Positions 8,091 through 14,858 of a stretch of 29,735 nt of DNA are shown here, in pieces. Both the position numbers and the translations under genes were made by a program. The stretch lies in NCBI GenBank assembly GCA_038239195.1, contig JBBSEZ010000061.1:1-29735 (forward strand). Reading direction: 5' to 3'. The stretch's first letter is position 1. The number at the start of each line of letters is the position of its first letter. Source of the DNA: JBBSEZ01 sp038239195. GTDB taxonomy: Bacteria; Planctomycetota; Planctomycetia; Gemmatales; Gemmataceae. The notes beneath the pieces were generated by a model. It searched no databases. It saw only the letters and a list, made by a program, of their open reading frames with translations, and was not told the DNA's origin.

Positions 8091-8464
8091 ATGGAGGACT
8101 GGTCCAAGAAGTTTGGAGCGGACAAGTGCGTCTCGACGCTGCTGGTCTTGTTCGTCCCCAGCGTGGACCGAGCCGATCAGCCCATCGATCACGACGGGTG
8201 GGTCAACAAGGCCCTCGAGTTCTTGGGCGTCCACCTGAAAGGAGGGACCGCCTTCCCCCAGGGCTGGGCGTGTGGCGGGATGACAAGCAAGGCGGGCGGC
8301 TGATCCGAGACGAGCCTACCATCATCCAATGCTACGTGGACGAAAAACTGCTCGAGAGCAAAGCCCAAGAGTTGAAGGAGTTCCTGGTCTCCATGGGGCG
8401 CGCCACCAACCAAGGAGCCGTCGGGTTTGTGATCGACCGTCACTACCTCGAGATCCGGCTCTGA
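8091..8464 (+). pseudogene. Conserved-looking hypothetical protein, frameshifted
   Basis: The ATG lies 8 nt after AGAGGAGA. The first frame reads 55 plausible residues (MEDWSKKFGADK to GGTAFP) and then hits a short nonsense tail ending at 8303. From 8258 the +2 frame continues with GLGVWRDDKQGGRLI to HYLEIRL and stops at 8464. One extra C in the C run at 8255-8259 would join them into a single protein of about 125 residues. I cannot name a domain, but the pattern (GLGVWRDD, then a CYVDEKLLESK helix and GRATNQGAVGF) looks like one compact fold. The next gene, 64 nt downstream, is ribbon-helix-helix-like, so this could be its partner, for example a toxin-like product. A small inverted repeat (CTTTT/AAAAG, 8047-8062) lies before the start and might be an operator. 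Real decay, phase variation and sequencing error are all possible. Confidence 0.65.
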
Positions 8465-8528
8465 CCGGCCGGGGCCTCGGCGCCGGAAAAGCGGCGGACA
8501 GAACTTGACGGGAACGGAGGACCGGAAC

Positions 8529-8855
8529 GTGGCCGAGAACGTTCGAAAAATCGCAGAGTTGATGGGGGCCAAGATCGTCGCGGAGGTTCCCGAAGTCGGT
8601 GGCGGGGCGTTCGGGATGGCGAAGCTCGCCGACCTCCTGCAACAGCGCCTGGAGCCGAGCCAAGGGCGCCGGCCGGGAAGGCCGACCGACCGGCGCTGGA
8701 CGACTCGGTCGAAGGTCCCCTTGAGCCCGGAAACCGAACAGGCGCTGGCGGAGATGGCCGAAAAGATCAGCCGCGAAGGGAAGCGCAAGGTAACGCCCAT
8801 GCAGGTCGCCGCCCTGCTCCTGGAAGAAGCGGTTCGCAAGGCCGGGGCGTGCTAA
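8529..8855 (+). CDS. Small ribbon-helix-helix-like protein, cassette partner
   Basis: 108 residues from a GTG that has GGAGG 8 nt upstream; the in-frame TTG at 8505 lacks such a site. The N-terminal half holds VRKIAELMGAKIVAEVP followed by GGGAFGMAKLADLLQQRL and a basic linker (QGRRPGRPTDRRW). The C-terminal part, SKVPLSPETEQALAEMAEKI then KVTPMQVAALLLEEAV, has the strand-helix-helix outline of MetJ/Arc-type DNA-binding proteins, including many antitoxins. It follows the frameshifted ORF by 64 nt, so the two are probably co-transcribed. DNA binding and autoregulation are inferred from shape only; I see no annotated family that I can name with confidence. Confidence 0.7.
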   Translation: MAENVRKIAELMGAKIVAEVPEVGGGAFGMAKLADLLQQRLEPSQGRRPGRPTDRRWTTRSKVPLSPETEQALAEMAEKISREGKRKVTPMQVAALLLEEAVRKAGAC

Positions 8856-9084
8856 CCTCGACGAGGCCGATCTCGGGCTCGCCAAGCGACCGGCCTCTGG
8901 TTCCTCCATCCTCAAGGCGAGCAGGGGCCAGGCGGCCGCGAACCGAACGGTGATCTCCCGGCGAACCGAACCGCTTACCATCTCATGCCTTCGCCATTCG
9001 CAGCCGGTCCGGAAGGTGCCGCCGTCAGACCATCTGCCGGGTCATTCGGAGGGGTGGGCATCGCTTCACAAGCGCCGGCAAGTC

Positions 9085-9164
9085 GCCGCCGAGGCCCGGG
9101 CCCTCGCCGTCGTCGCGGGGCTGGCGGCGCTGTTCCGGGCGGCGTCGAGGGTGAAGGTGGTGCG
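9085..9164 (+). pseudogene. Collapsed relic of an LRR gene
   Basis: Bases 9085-9116 match the early coding part of the LRR gene (7008-7039) at 29 of 32 positions, and 9118-9164 match its last 47 coding bases at 45 positions. The two parts are joined in frame (AAEARALAVVAG followed by LAALFRAASRVKVVR), as if about 290 codons had been deleted. No signal peptide or stop codon remains. The rest of 8856-9187 holds no gene that I can see, only a 7-bp inverted repeat at 8863-8869/8891-8897. Confidence 0.7.
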
Positions 9165-9187
9165 CGGGGGCGGCCCCGGGCGTCGAC

Positions 9188-9928
9188 TCAGCGCGGCCCA
9201 CCCTCCAGCAACCTCCTCTCCTCCTCCCTCAGGGCGCGGCACGCGCCCACCGCCAGCCCGCCCAGGGCCAGCCCACCAATCGCCAGGCGCACCAGCCGCT
9301 TCACCCGACAGCCCACCGCCGCGAGCATCCGCCGCACCTGCCGGTTGCGCCCCTCCGTCAACACCACCTCGACCTCACTCGTCGCCCCCGCGCGCACCAG
9401 CCTCACCCGCGCCGGCCGCGTCGGCCCGTCCGCCAGCTCCACCCCCCCGCGCAACCGCTCCAGCGCCTCCTCCGTTGGCTGGCCCTTGACGAAGGCCCGG
9501 TACGTCTTCGGCACGCGATGCTCCGGCCCCGTGAGCCGTTCGGCCAGCTTCGAGTCGCTGGTCAGGATCAGCAGGCCCTCCGAATCTGCGTCGAGCCGGC
9601 CCGCCGGGAACACCCCCGGCAGGCCGGCCGGCAGCAGATCGTACACCGTTGGCCGGCCGCGCTCGTCGCTGCGCGTCGTGACGACGCCGCGCGGCTTGTG
9701 CAGCGCCAGCACGCAATCGGTCGGCGGGGGAGGGGGCTCGCCGTCGCGCGTGATGGCGGAGCGGTCCAGGTCGATCCACGCGAGCGGATCGGTGACGATC
9801 CGGCCATCGACGCGCACCTGTCCGGCGCGCACCCATTCCCAGGCCTGCGTACGCGACCCCCAGCCCAGCTTCGACAGCGCCCGGTGCAGCTGCACGCGCC
9901 GCCCTGGGCGGCCTGCTTTTCCGCTCAC
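9188..9928 (-). CDS. RsuA/RluB-type 23S or 16S rRNA pseudouridine synthase
   Basis: 246 residues from the GTG at 9928, which follows GGGAGG by about 7 nt. The N-terminal S4 RNA-binding domain (about 12-60: VQLHRALSKLGWGSR, then VRAGQVRVDGR) precedes the catalytic domain. GRLDADSEGLLILT (about residue 110) holds the catalytic Asp of this synthase family, and LTEGRNRQVRRMLAAVGC is the conserved C-terminal motif. It isomerises a uridine in rRNA during ribosome assembly in the cytoplasm. RsuA, RluB, RluE and RluF share these motifs, so the target base cannot be assigned here. The Gly/Leu-rich tail is slightly longer than usual. It stands alone between the LRR relic and the divergent zinc-ribbon array. 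Confidence 0.9.
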   Translation of the reverse strand: MSGKAGRPGRRVQLHRALSKLGWGSRTQAWEWVRAGQVRVDGRIVTDPLAWIDLDRSAITRDGEPPPPPTDCVLALHKPRGVVTTRSDERGRPTVYDLLPAGLPGVFPAGRLDADSEGLLILTSDSKLAERLTGPEHRVPKTYRAFVKGQPTEEALERLRGGVELADGPTRPARVRLVRAGATSEVEVVLTEGRNRQVRRMLAAVGCRVKRLVRLAIGGLALGGLAVGACRALREEERRLLEGGPR

Positions 9929-10239
9929 GCCCCACCCTCCCCACCTCGGCCCGGCACGATTCCTCCGTTCGTCCCTATGCGCTGAGGGCGCCGGACGATA
10001 AACTTTCAACTCCCCGTCAGGGTAATGGAGGTGCCGCGAGCCGAGCCGCACCCGCAGCGCCCAAGGCTCGCCAGCGCACGGAGGCGAGGGGAGTGTCAGG
10101 CAGGCCCCGCTCGGCTCGCGGGGCCTACCAGGAGCGAACGGCCCGTGATAAACTTTCTGCGGTCGGCCCGCTCGCCCCGACCGTCTGTTCTTCCAGGAAC
10201 GCGGGCGGTCGTGCGCGCCAGGCCCCCCGGTGCGATCGT
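9929..10239. other. Divergent intergenic region with duplicated 11-mer and hairpin
   Basis: No gene. GATAAACTTTC occurs twice in the same orientation, at 9997-10007 and 10147-10157. Between them AGGCCCCGC (10102-10110) and GCGGGGCCT (10118-10126) form a perfect 9-bp stem with a 7-nt loop. The second 11-mer lies about 85 nt before the first zinc-ribbon gene and the first lies about 70 nt before the pseudouridine synthase, so they may be part of promoters or a shared operator. Confidence 0.45.
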
Positions 10240-10839
10240 ATGCCAGAGCTCGTCACCTGTCCGGCCTGTGGCTGCAGGACGCAAATGGCTGAGGCGGCCC
10301 TCGGGCGGAGCGTGCGCTGCTTCGGCTGTCGCCAGCCGTTCGTCGCCGGCGCCGAGCCGCCCCGCGACGAGGCCCTGCCGACTCTGCGCCCCCGGCTGGT
10401 TTCGCAGGAAGAAGCGGGCCCGGCCTCCGGCCCGCTCTGTCCGACCTGCGAGCGCCGCGTGAGCTGGTACGTGGCCCGCTGTCCTCACTGCGGCGAGGAG
10501 CTCGACACCGAGGACCGTCCCCCGCCGCCGGGGCCCTTGCCCTGGGAGCTCCGCCGCGACGGCGAGCCTCACCGCGGCCCCGCGATCGCCCGCCTGGGGG
10601 CGGCCTGCTTGATCGGCGCCCTGTTGACCCTCTGCATGGGGCTGGGGGCCCTCCTAAGCCTGCCTGCCGGCATCACCGCCTGGGTGATGGCCAACCACGA
10701 CCTCGAATTGATGCGCGGCGGGCTGATGGACCCGCGGGGCCGGGCCCTCACGGAAAACGGCCGAGCCTTTGCCGTCGTCGGCCTTGTCCTCACCCTCGGT
10801 TTCGTCGCTCTGCTCGCCGCCACGTACTTCGCCCCCTGA
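10240..10839 (+). CDS. Zinc-ribbon membrane protein 1 of a five-gene array
   Basis: 199 residues. Two zinc-binding pairs of knuckles are present: C7-x2-C10 with C27-x2-C30 at the N-terminus, and a second ribbon at about 66-83 (CPTC and CPHC). A Pro-rich stretch leads to two hydrophobic segments at about 117-150 and 175-196. Between them lies the motif ITAWVMANHDLELMRGGLMDPRGRAL, which recurs in paralogues 4 and 5. The cytoplasmic ribbons with a C-terminal membrane anchor suggest a membrane-tethered adaptor; no catalytic motif is visible. The ribosome site is weak. Unlike its four neighbours it has a second ribbon close to the first and no acidic/basic linker. Function unknown. Confidence 0.8.
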   Translation: MPELVTCPACGCRTQMAEAALGRSVRCFGCRQPFVAGAEPPRDEALPTLRPRLVSQEEAGPASGPLCPTCERRVSWYVARCPHCGEELDTEDRPPPPGPLPWELRRDGEPHRGPAIARLGAACLIGALLTLCMGLGALLSLPAGITAWVMANHDLELMRGGLMDPRGRALTENGRAFAVVGLVLTLGFVALLAATYFAP

Positions 10840-10950
10840 GCCGTCTGATTGTTTTCGCCCCCCGTGCCTAAACGGCCCGCCGCGAGCGGCGAATAAGGGG
10901 GCAGGGGCGCCACCCCCCCTGGTGGGCATTCTACCAACCGCCGAGGGACC

Positions 10951-12261
10951 ATGCCTGTCATCGTCAGTTGCTCGGACTGCGCCAAGAAGTTGCGCGTGCC
11001 CGACAATCTCCTCGGGAAGAAGGTGCGCTGCCCCGGCTGCGGGAACATGTTCACCGCCAGCGCCGACGGCCAGGCCGACGACGAGGCCGCGCGCTCGGCC
11101 ACCGACGTCGAAGACCGCGCCGAGGCCATCGCCGACCGGCGCCCGGTCGCCGCCCCGGCCCGGGAAGGCGAGGACGAAGACTCGCGCCAGCGGCGCCGCG
11201 GCGGGGCCCCCGCCCGCGGGGGGGACGAGCACGAGGACCGCTCGCGCCGGCGGCGAGAGGAGGACGACCGCGACGACCGCCGCTCCCGGCGCGAAGAAGA
11301 CGACCGCATCGCGCGGCGCGAAGAAGACGACCGGCGCGACCGGCGCGACGAGGACGACCGTCGCGACCGGCGGCGCGAAGAAGACGACCGGCGCGACCGG
11401 CGCGACGAGGGCGCCCCGAGTAAGGCAGAGCAGGAGAGGGCGGGCTGGCGCAAGGTGCGCCTGGGGCTGACGCTGGTGATCTTCGGGGCGATCGCCTACC
11501 TCGCCTTCCACGGGGCGATGCTGCTGGGCGGCGGGATCTTCATGCTCACGGGCGTGGCCCTGCTCGACAGCCTGTTCAGCGGCGGGATCTCGGGCGGACA
11601 GGCCCTCGGCGGGGCCGTCGCCATGGGCATCGGCCTGATGGTCTTCCTGAGCGTCATGGGGTTGTTTCGCCTGGCCGAAACGGGCCTGCGCTTGACCGGC
11701 ATGGGCATCTGCCTGGCGGTGCCCAATCGCAAGGACAGCTTCGCCAACAAGGGGCTCATCATCGCCGCCTTCGCCTGTGCGGCGACGTACGCCCTGCTCC
11801 AGGCCGCGCAACTGGCCTGGTCGGCCCACGCGATGGGGTCGTTCGGCGCGCTGCTCGTCCTCGTCAGTGGGGGCTACGGCTGGCTCGGTTACGCCGGCCA
11901 CGTGCTCGGCATCGCCTGGCTCATCGTGTTCCTGATCTTCGTGCGCAGCGTGTGCGTCACGCTCAAGGACAAAGAGGCCGCCAAGACCGTCATGGCCGTG
12001 CTCATCGCCTGGGCCGTCTGGTATGGCCTGACCGCCATTGTCGGGATGGTCGCCGTGTGCGGCGGCGTCGCCGCGGGGGCCTCCGCGATGACGTCGCGGA
12101 CCGCGGGGGGGGCCGCGACCTCGATCGGAACTTACGCCGTCATCATCGGCATTCTCGTGACCATCACCTACCTGGGCATGCTGGGGCTGCACGTGTGGTA
12201 CGTCCTCGTCCTGGTCCGCGTCCGCAACCTGGTGGAGCAGCACCTGGGCCGAGCCGAATGA
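10951..12261 (+). CDS. Zinc-ribbon membrane protein 2, charged linker and polytopic domain
   Basis: 436 residues; GAGGG lies 5 nt before the ATG. C7, C10, C27 and C30 form the MJ0042-like ribbon. Residues about 60-160 are an Arg/Asp/Glu linker built from units like REEDDRRDRRDED, encoded by tandem DNA repeats. From about 165 six or seven hydrophobic helices follow, a different membrane domain from that of paralogues 1, 4 and 5, so ribbon and linker have been joined to an unrelated membrane part. The 111 nt before it include a GCCCCC/GGGGGC hairpin (10857-10902). The 31-nt gap to the next gene suggests co-transcription. The linker could bind nucleic acid or partner proteins, but this is speculation. 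Confidence 0.85.
   Translation: MPVIVSCSDCAKKLRVPDNLLGKKVRCPGCGNMFTASADGQADDEAARSATDVEDRAEAIADRRPVAAPAREGEDEDSRQRRRGGAPARGGDEHEDRSRRRREEDDRDDRRSRREEDDRIARREEDDRRDRRDEDDRRDRRREEDDRRDRRDEGAPSKAEQERAGWRKVRLGLTLVIFGAIAYLAFHGAMLLGGGIFMLTGVALLDSLFSGGISGGQALGGAVAMGIGLMVFLSVMGLFRLAETGLRLTGMGICLAVPNRKDSFANKGLIIAAFACAATYALLQAAQLAWSAHAMGSFGALLVLVSGGYGWLGYAGHVLGIAWLIVFLIFVRSVCVTLKDKEAAKTVMAVLIAWAVWYGLTAIVGMVAVCGGVAAGASAMTSRTAGGAATSIGTYAVIIGILVTITYLGMLGLHVWYVLVLVRVRNLVEQHLGRAE
11315..11410 (+). repeat. In-frame tandem repeat in the charged linker
   Basis: A 39-nt unit (11315-11353) recurs without mismatch at 11372-11410, a 57-nt period that is a multiple of three. Shorter versions occur from about 11290. 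Slippage here would change linker length without breaking the frame. Confidence 0.75.
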
Positions 12262-12292
12262 GCAAGAGGCGAGCGAGGAGAGAAGAGGCACC

Positions 12293-13021
12293 ATGACCGA
12301 GATCGCCACCTGCCCGCAGTGTGCCCGAGCGCTGCGCGTGCCGCCCGAGTTGATCGGGCAGCGGGTCAAGTGCCCCGCCTGCGCCACCACGTTCACCGCG
12401 GGGGGCGAAGGGCGGCCCGACGAGGCCCCGCCGCCCGCGCACAGGGAGCCGGCACCGGAAAGAGCGCCGGAACGCCCTGCATCGCGCGAGCGCGATGAGG
12501 ACCGGGACCGAGACGAGCGCCGCCCAAGACAGCGCGAGGACGAGTACGAAGACCGAGACGAGCGCCGCCCGCGCGGACGGGACGAAGAAGAGGACTATCC
12601 GCGCCCCCGTCGCTCGCGTTACGAGGACGACGAGGACTATCCGCGCGCCAGCCGGCGGCGTTACGAGGACGAGGATCGGGTGCGCCGGCGCGACAAGCCG
12701 GGCAAGGTGCAGGCCATCGCGATCATGGCGCTGGTCGGCGGGATCTGGGCCGTGCTGCACGGCCTGGGCTCGTTCGGCGGCTCGCGCGGGGCTTGTTGTT
12801 TCTGGCCGGGTACGTACTACTGTCTGGTGTCGGGCGTCCTGGCCATCATCAAGGGAGCGCAGTTGCTCGGGGAGAACTCGCGCCTGCACGCGGTGCCGAT
12901 GGTCACGGGGGTGCTGCTCATCATCAACATCGTCGGCCTGGACGTGGTTGGCTGCGTCCTGGGCATCCTCATCGTGGTGTTTTGCAGCGACCCGGAGGTG
13001 CGGTCGCACTTCCGGGGCTGA
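12293..13021 (+). CDS. Zinc-ribbon membrane protein 3
   Basis: 242 residues; AGAGG precedes the ATG by 5 nt. The ribbon again has Cys at 7, 10, 27 and 30 (TCPQC and KCPAC). Residues about 45-140 are a charged, Tyr-containing linker with repeats of RYEDDEDYPR and ERDEDRDRDERRPR. After DKPGKVQ come three hydrophobic segments (about 143-160, 172-188 and 205-230), the last in VLLIINIVGLDVVGCVLGILIV. The membrane part is unlike those of its neighbours. It sits 31 nt after paralogue 2 and 42 nt before paralogue 4 on the same strand, as in an operon. Confidence 0.85.
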   Translation: MTEIATCPQCARALRVPPELIGQRVKCPACATTFTAGGEGRPDEAPPPAHREPAPERAPERPASRERDEDRDRDERRPRQREDEYEDRDERRPRGRDEEEDYPRPRRSRYEDDEDYPRASRRRYEDEDRVRRRDKPGKVQAIAIMALVGGIWAVLHGLGSFGGSRGACCFWPGTYYCLVSGVLAIIKGAQLLGENSRLHAVPMVTGVLLIINIVGLDVVGCVLGILIVVFCSDPEVRSHFRG

Positions 13022-13063
13022 GCGGCCCTCCTTCGCCTCCTTCCTTCCACGGGCATCTTCTTC

Positions 13064-13705
13064 ATGAGCGAAATGGTCACCTGCCCATCGTGCAGTCGGC
13101 CCCTACGGGTGCCCGACGACCTGCTCGGGCAGCAGGTCAAGTGCCCCGTTTGCAACACCGCTTTCCTGGCGGAGCTATCCGGGCCGGCGCCGCTGCCTCC
13201 CCGGCCCGAACCGTCGCCGGGACCGGCGCGGGGGCCGCGCTCGGAGCGCGTCGCCTCGCGCTTCGACGAAGACGATCGCCCGCGCCGCCTCGCCGCGCGA
13301 CGCGAAGACGAGGATCGTCCGCGCCGGTCCCTCTCGCGCCGCCGGGACGAGGACGAGGAAGACGAGGATCGGCCGCGCCGCTCGCGCCGCTACCTCCAGC
13401 CGCACCGGGGTGGGGCGATCCTGGCGATGGGCATCCTGTCGTTCTTCATGATGCCGCTGATCCTGGGGCCAGTCGCCTGGATCATGGGCACCACCGACCT
13501 GCGCGAGATGCGCGCCGGCCGGATGGACCCCGAAGGCATGAGCCAGACCAACACGGGGCGGATTTGTGGGATGATCGTCACCATCCTGTGGACGGTCCTT
13601 TTCCTGGGCGGGTGCGTTCTCTTCGCGATCCTGTTCATGATCGGCGTGCTGGGGTCGGCGGCCGGGGCTTCGCAGGCGCCCGCCCCGCCGCCGCGGCGCT
13701 TCTGA
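13064..13705 (+). CDS. Zinc-ribbon membrane protein 4
   Basis: 213 residues. Ribbon cysteines at 7, 10, 27 and 30 (TCPSC and KCPVC). The linker (about 45-108) is rich in RREDEDRPRRS-like units. The C-terminal part begins QPHRGGAILAMGILSFF and has two membrane segments flanking GPVAWIMGTTDLREMRAGRMDPEG, the same signature as in paralogue 5 and, less exactly, paralogue 1. This module resembles the short two-helix membrane domain often grouped as DUF4190-like, an assignment I hold loosely. The ATG lacks a strong ribosome site, so translation may depend on the upstream gene. Confidence 0.85.
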   Translation: MSEMVTCPSCSRPLRVPDDLLGQQVKCPVCNTAFLAELSGPAPLPPRPEPSPGPARGPRSERVASRFDEDDRPRRLAARREDEDRPRRSLSRRRDEDEEDEDRPRRSRRYLQPHRGGAILAMGILSFFMMPLILGPVAWIMGTTDLREMRAGRMDPEGMSQTNTGRICGMIVTILWTVLFLGGCVLFAILFMIGVLGSAAGASQAPAPPPRRF

Positions 13706-13759
13706 GACGGGGAGGTTGGCAGGGGCCCGGCGCCGGCGCCTCCTCTGCTCGAGTGATCC

Positions 13760-14635
13760 ATGCCAATCATCGTGGTTTGTCCAACGTGTGGCGGCCAGCT
13801 CCGCGTGGCCGACGTCTTGCTGGGGCAGAAGGTCCGCTGCCCCGCCTGCAACGGCACCTTCGACGCCGCGGCGCCCGATGCGCCCCCCGCCCCCGATCCG
13901 CTGCCTCCCTTCTTTGGATCGGGCTATCGGGAGGTGCCGCTCGAACGCGAGGGGCCCGCGCCACCCGACGCCCCTCCCCTGCCGCTCAAGCCTTCGGGTG
14001 GCCCGCGGGGGCTCAAGGGGGCGGTCGAGGTCAATATGTCGCCGGAGGGGGAGCGAGCCCCCCGCCGGGCCGCATCGCTGCCATCCCGGCCGGAGGAACA
14101 GGGCCCTGCGCCGGCCCGGCCGGCGCCGCGCCTGGGCGATGCGCACGACGATTTGAAGACGTGCCCGCGCTGCGGCAAGCACGTCCACCGCGACTCGCGC
14201 ACCTGCTACAGTTGCGGGGCGCGCTTCGACGAGGACCACGTCGAGGTGCCGTCGCCGAGCTTCCACCGCAGCGGCGAGCCGCTGCGGCGCGACACGCACC
14301 CGCACCGCGGCGGGACGCTCTTGACGATGGGCATCGTCGGCCTCGTGCTGGCGCTGATCCCGTGTCCGCTCGTCTTCCCGTTCGGCCTGGGGTTGGGGGT
14401 GGCCGCCTGGCTGATGGCTAGCGGGGACCTGCGCGCCATCCGGGCCAACGAAATGGACGCCGAAGGCCAGAGCATGACCCGGGCGAGCTGGGTGCTCGGC
14501 ATCATCGGCACGGTCGCCGGGACGCTGATGTTGCTGACCTGTTTTACGTTGCTCGGGATCAGCGTGCATTCCTCCTACCAGAACGCCCCGAACACCCGGC
14601 CTATCGGCGCGCCGGCGGAGGGGGGCCCACAGTAG
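13760..14635 (+). CDS. Zinc-ribbon membrane protein 5
   Basis: 291 residues. The N-terminal ribbon has Cys at 7, 10, 27 and 30 (VCPTC and RCPAC). The linker is Pro-rich rather than Arg/Asp-rich. A second ribbon follows at about 134-152 (CPRCGKHVHRDSRTCYSCG), recalling paralogue 1. The C-terminus carries PHRGGTLLTMGIVGLVLALI, then VAAWLMASGDLRAIRANEMDAEGQS and a final membrane helix, ending in a soluble tail. It is the last of the series, 54 nt after paralogue 4. Paralogues 1, 4 and 5 share the membrane signature, while 2 and 3 have others. Confidence 0.85.
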   Translation: MPIIVVCPTCGGQLRVADVLLGQKVRCPACNGTFDAAAPDAPPAPDPLPPFFGSGYREVPLEREGPAPPDAPPLPLKPSGGPRGLKGAVEVNMSPEGERAPRRAASLPSRPEEQGPAPARPAPRLGDAHDDLKTCPRCGKHVHRDSRTCYSCGARFDEDHVEVPSPSFHRSGEPLRRDTHPHRGGTLLTMGIVGLVLALIPCPLVFPFGLGLGVAAWLMASGDLRAIRANEMDAEGQSMTRASWVLGIIGTVAGTLMLLTCFTLLGISVHSSYQNAPNTRPIGAPAEGGPQ

Positions 14636-14696
14636 GCCCGGCCTTCCGACGTGGCGCCTTCCCCGATGGCCGGCTTTCCACCCTCCCCATCGCGGC

Positions 14697-14790
14697 CGCG
14701 AAGAGCACGTCCACGCCATCGCCTTCAGCCGCGACGGCACGCGGGTGGTCTTCCGCGCCCGGGGACACCCCCGTTCGCGTAGGAAACACG
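14697..14790 (+). pseudogene. WD40-repeat relic
   Basis: One frame reads EEHVHAIAFSRDGTRVV, a good match to the GHxxxVxxVAFSPDGxxVV part of a WD40 blade. About 10 nt on, in the +1 frame, GDTPVRV recalls the following GGxDxTVRVWD. Start, stop and neighbouring blades are missing. It looks like the remains of a beta-propeller gene, squeezed between the zinc-ribbon array and the DUF1501 operon. Confidence 0.5.
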
Positions 14791-14824
14791 TTGTCGGCCA
14801 GGAAGCGGACACAGCAGCAGCGTC

Positions 14825-14849
14825 AAAAAGGAGGGCCTTCGTCGAGCCC
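14825..14849 (-). terminator. Weak terminator of the DUF1501 operon
   Basis: On the minus strand GGGC and GCCC (14846-14849 and 14833-14836) close a 9-nt loop, and CTCCTTTTT follows (A run at 14825-14829). It lies 9 nt beyond the stop of the DUF1501 gene. The position and U run fit, but the stem is short. Confidence 0.4.
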
Positions 14850-14858
14850 GGTTCTGGA

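Noticed and set aside
10102..10126. 9-bp hairpin taken as a terminator
   Set aside because: No T run on either strand and no gene ends immediately before it.
11280..11410. Repeats considered as a CRISPR array
   Set aside because: The period is in frame with a coding linker, there are no unique spacers, and no cas genes are near.
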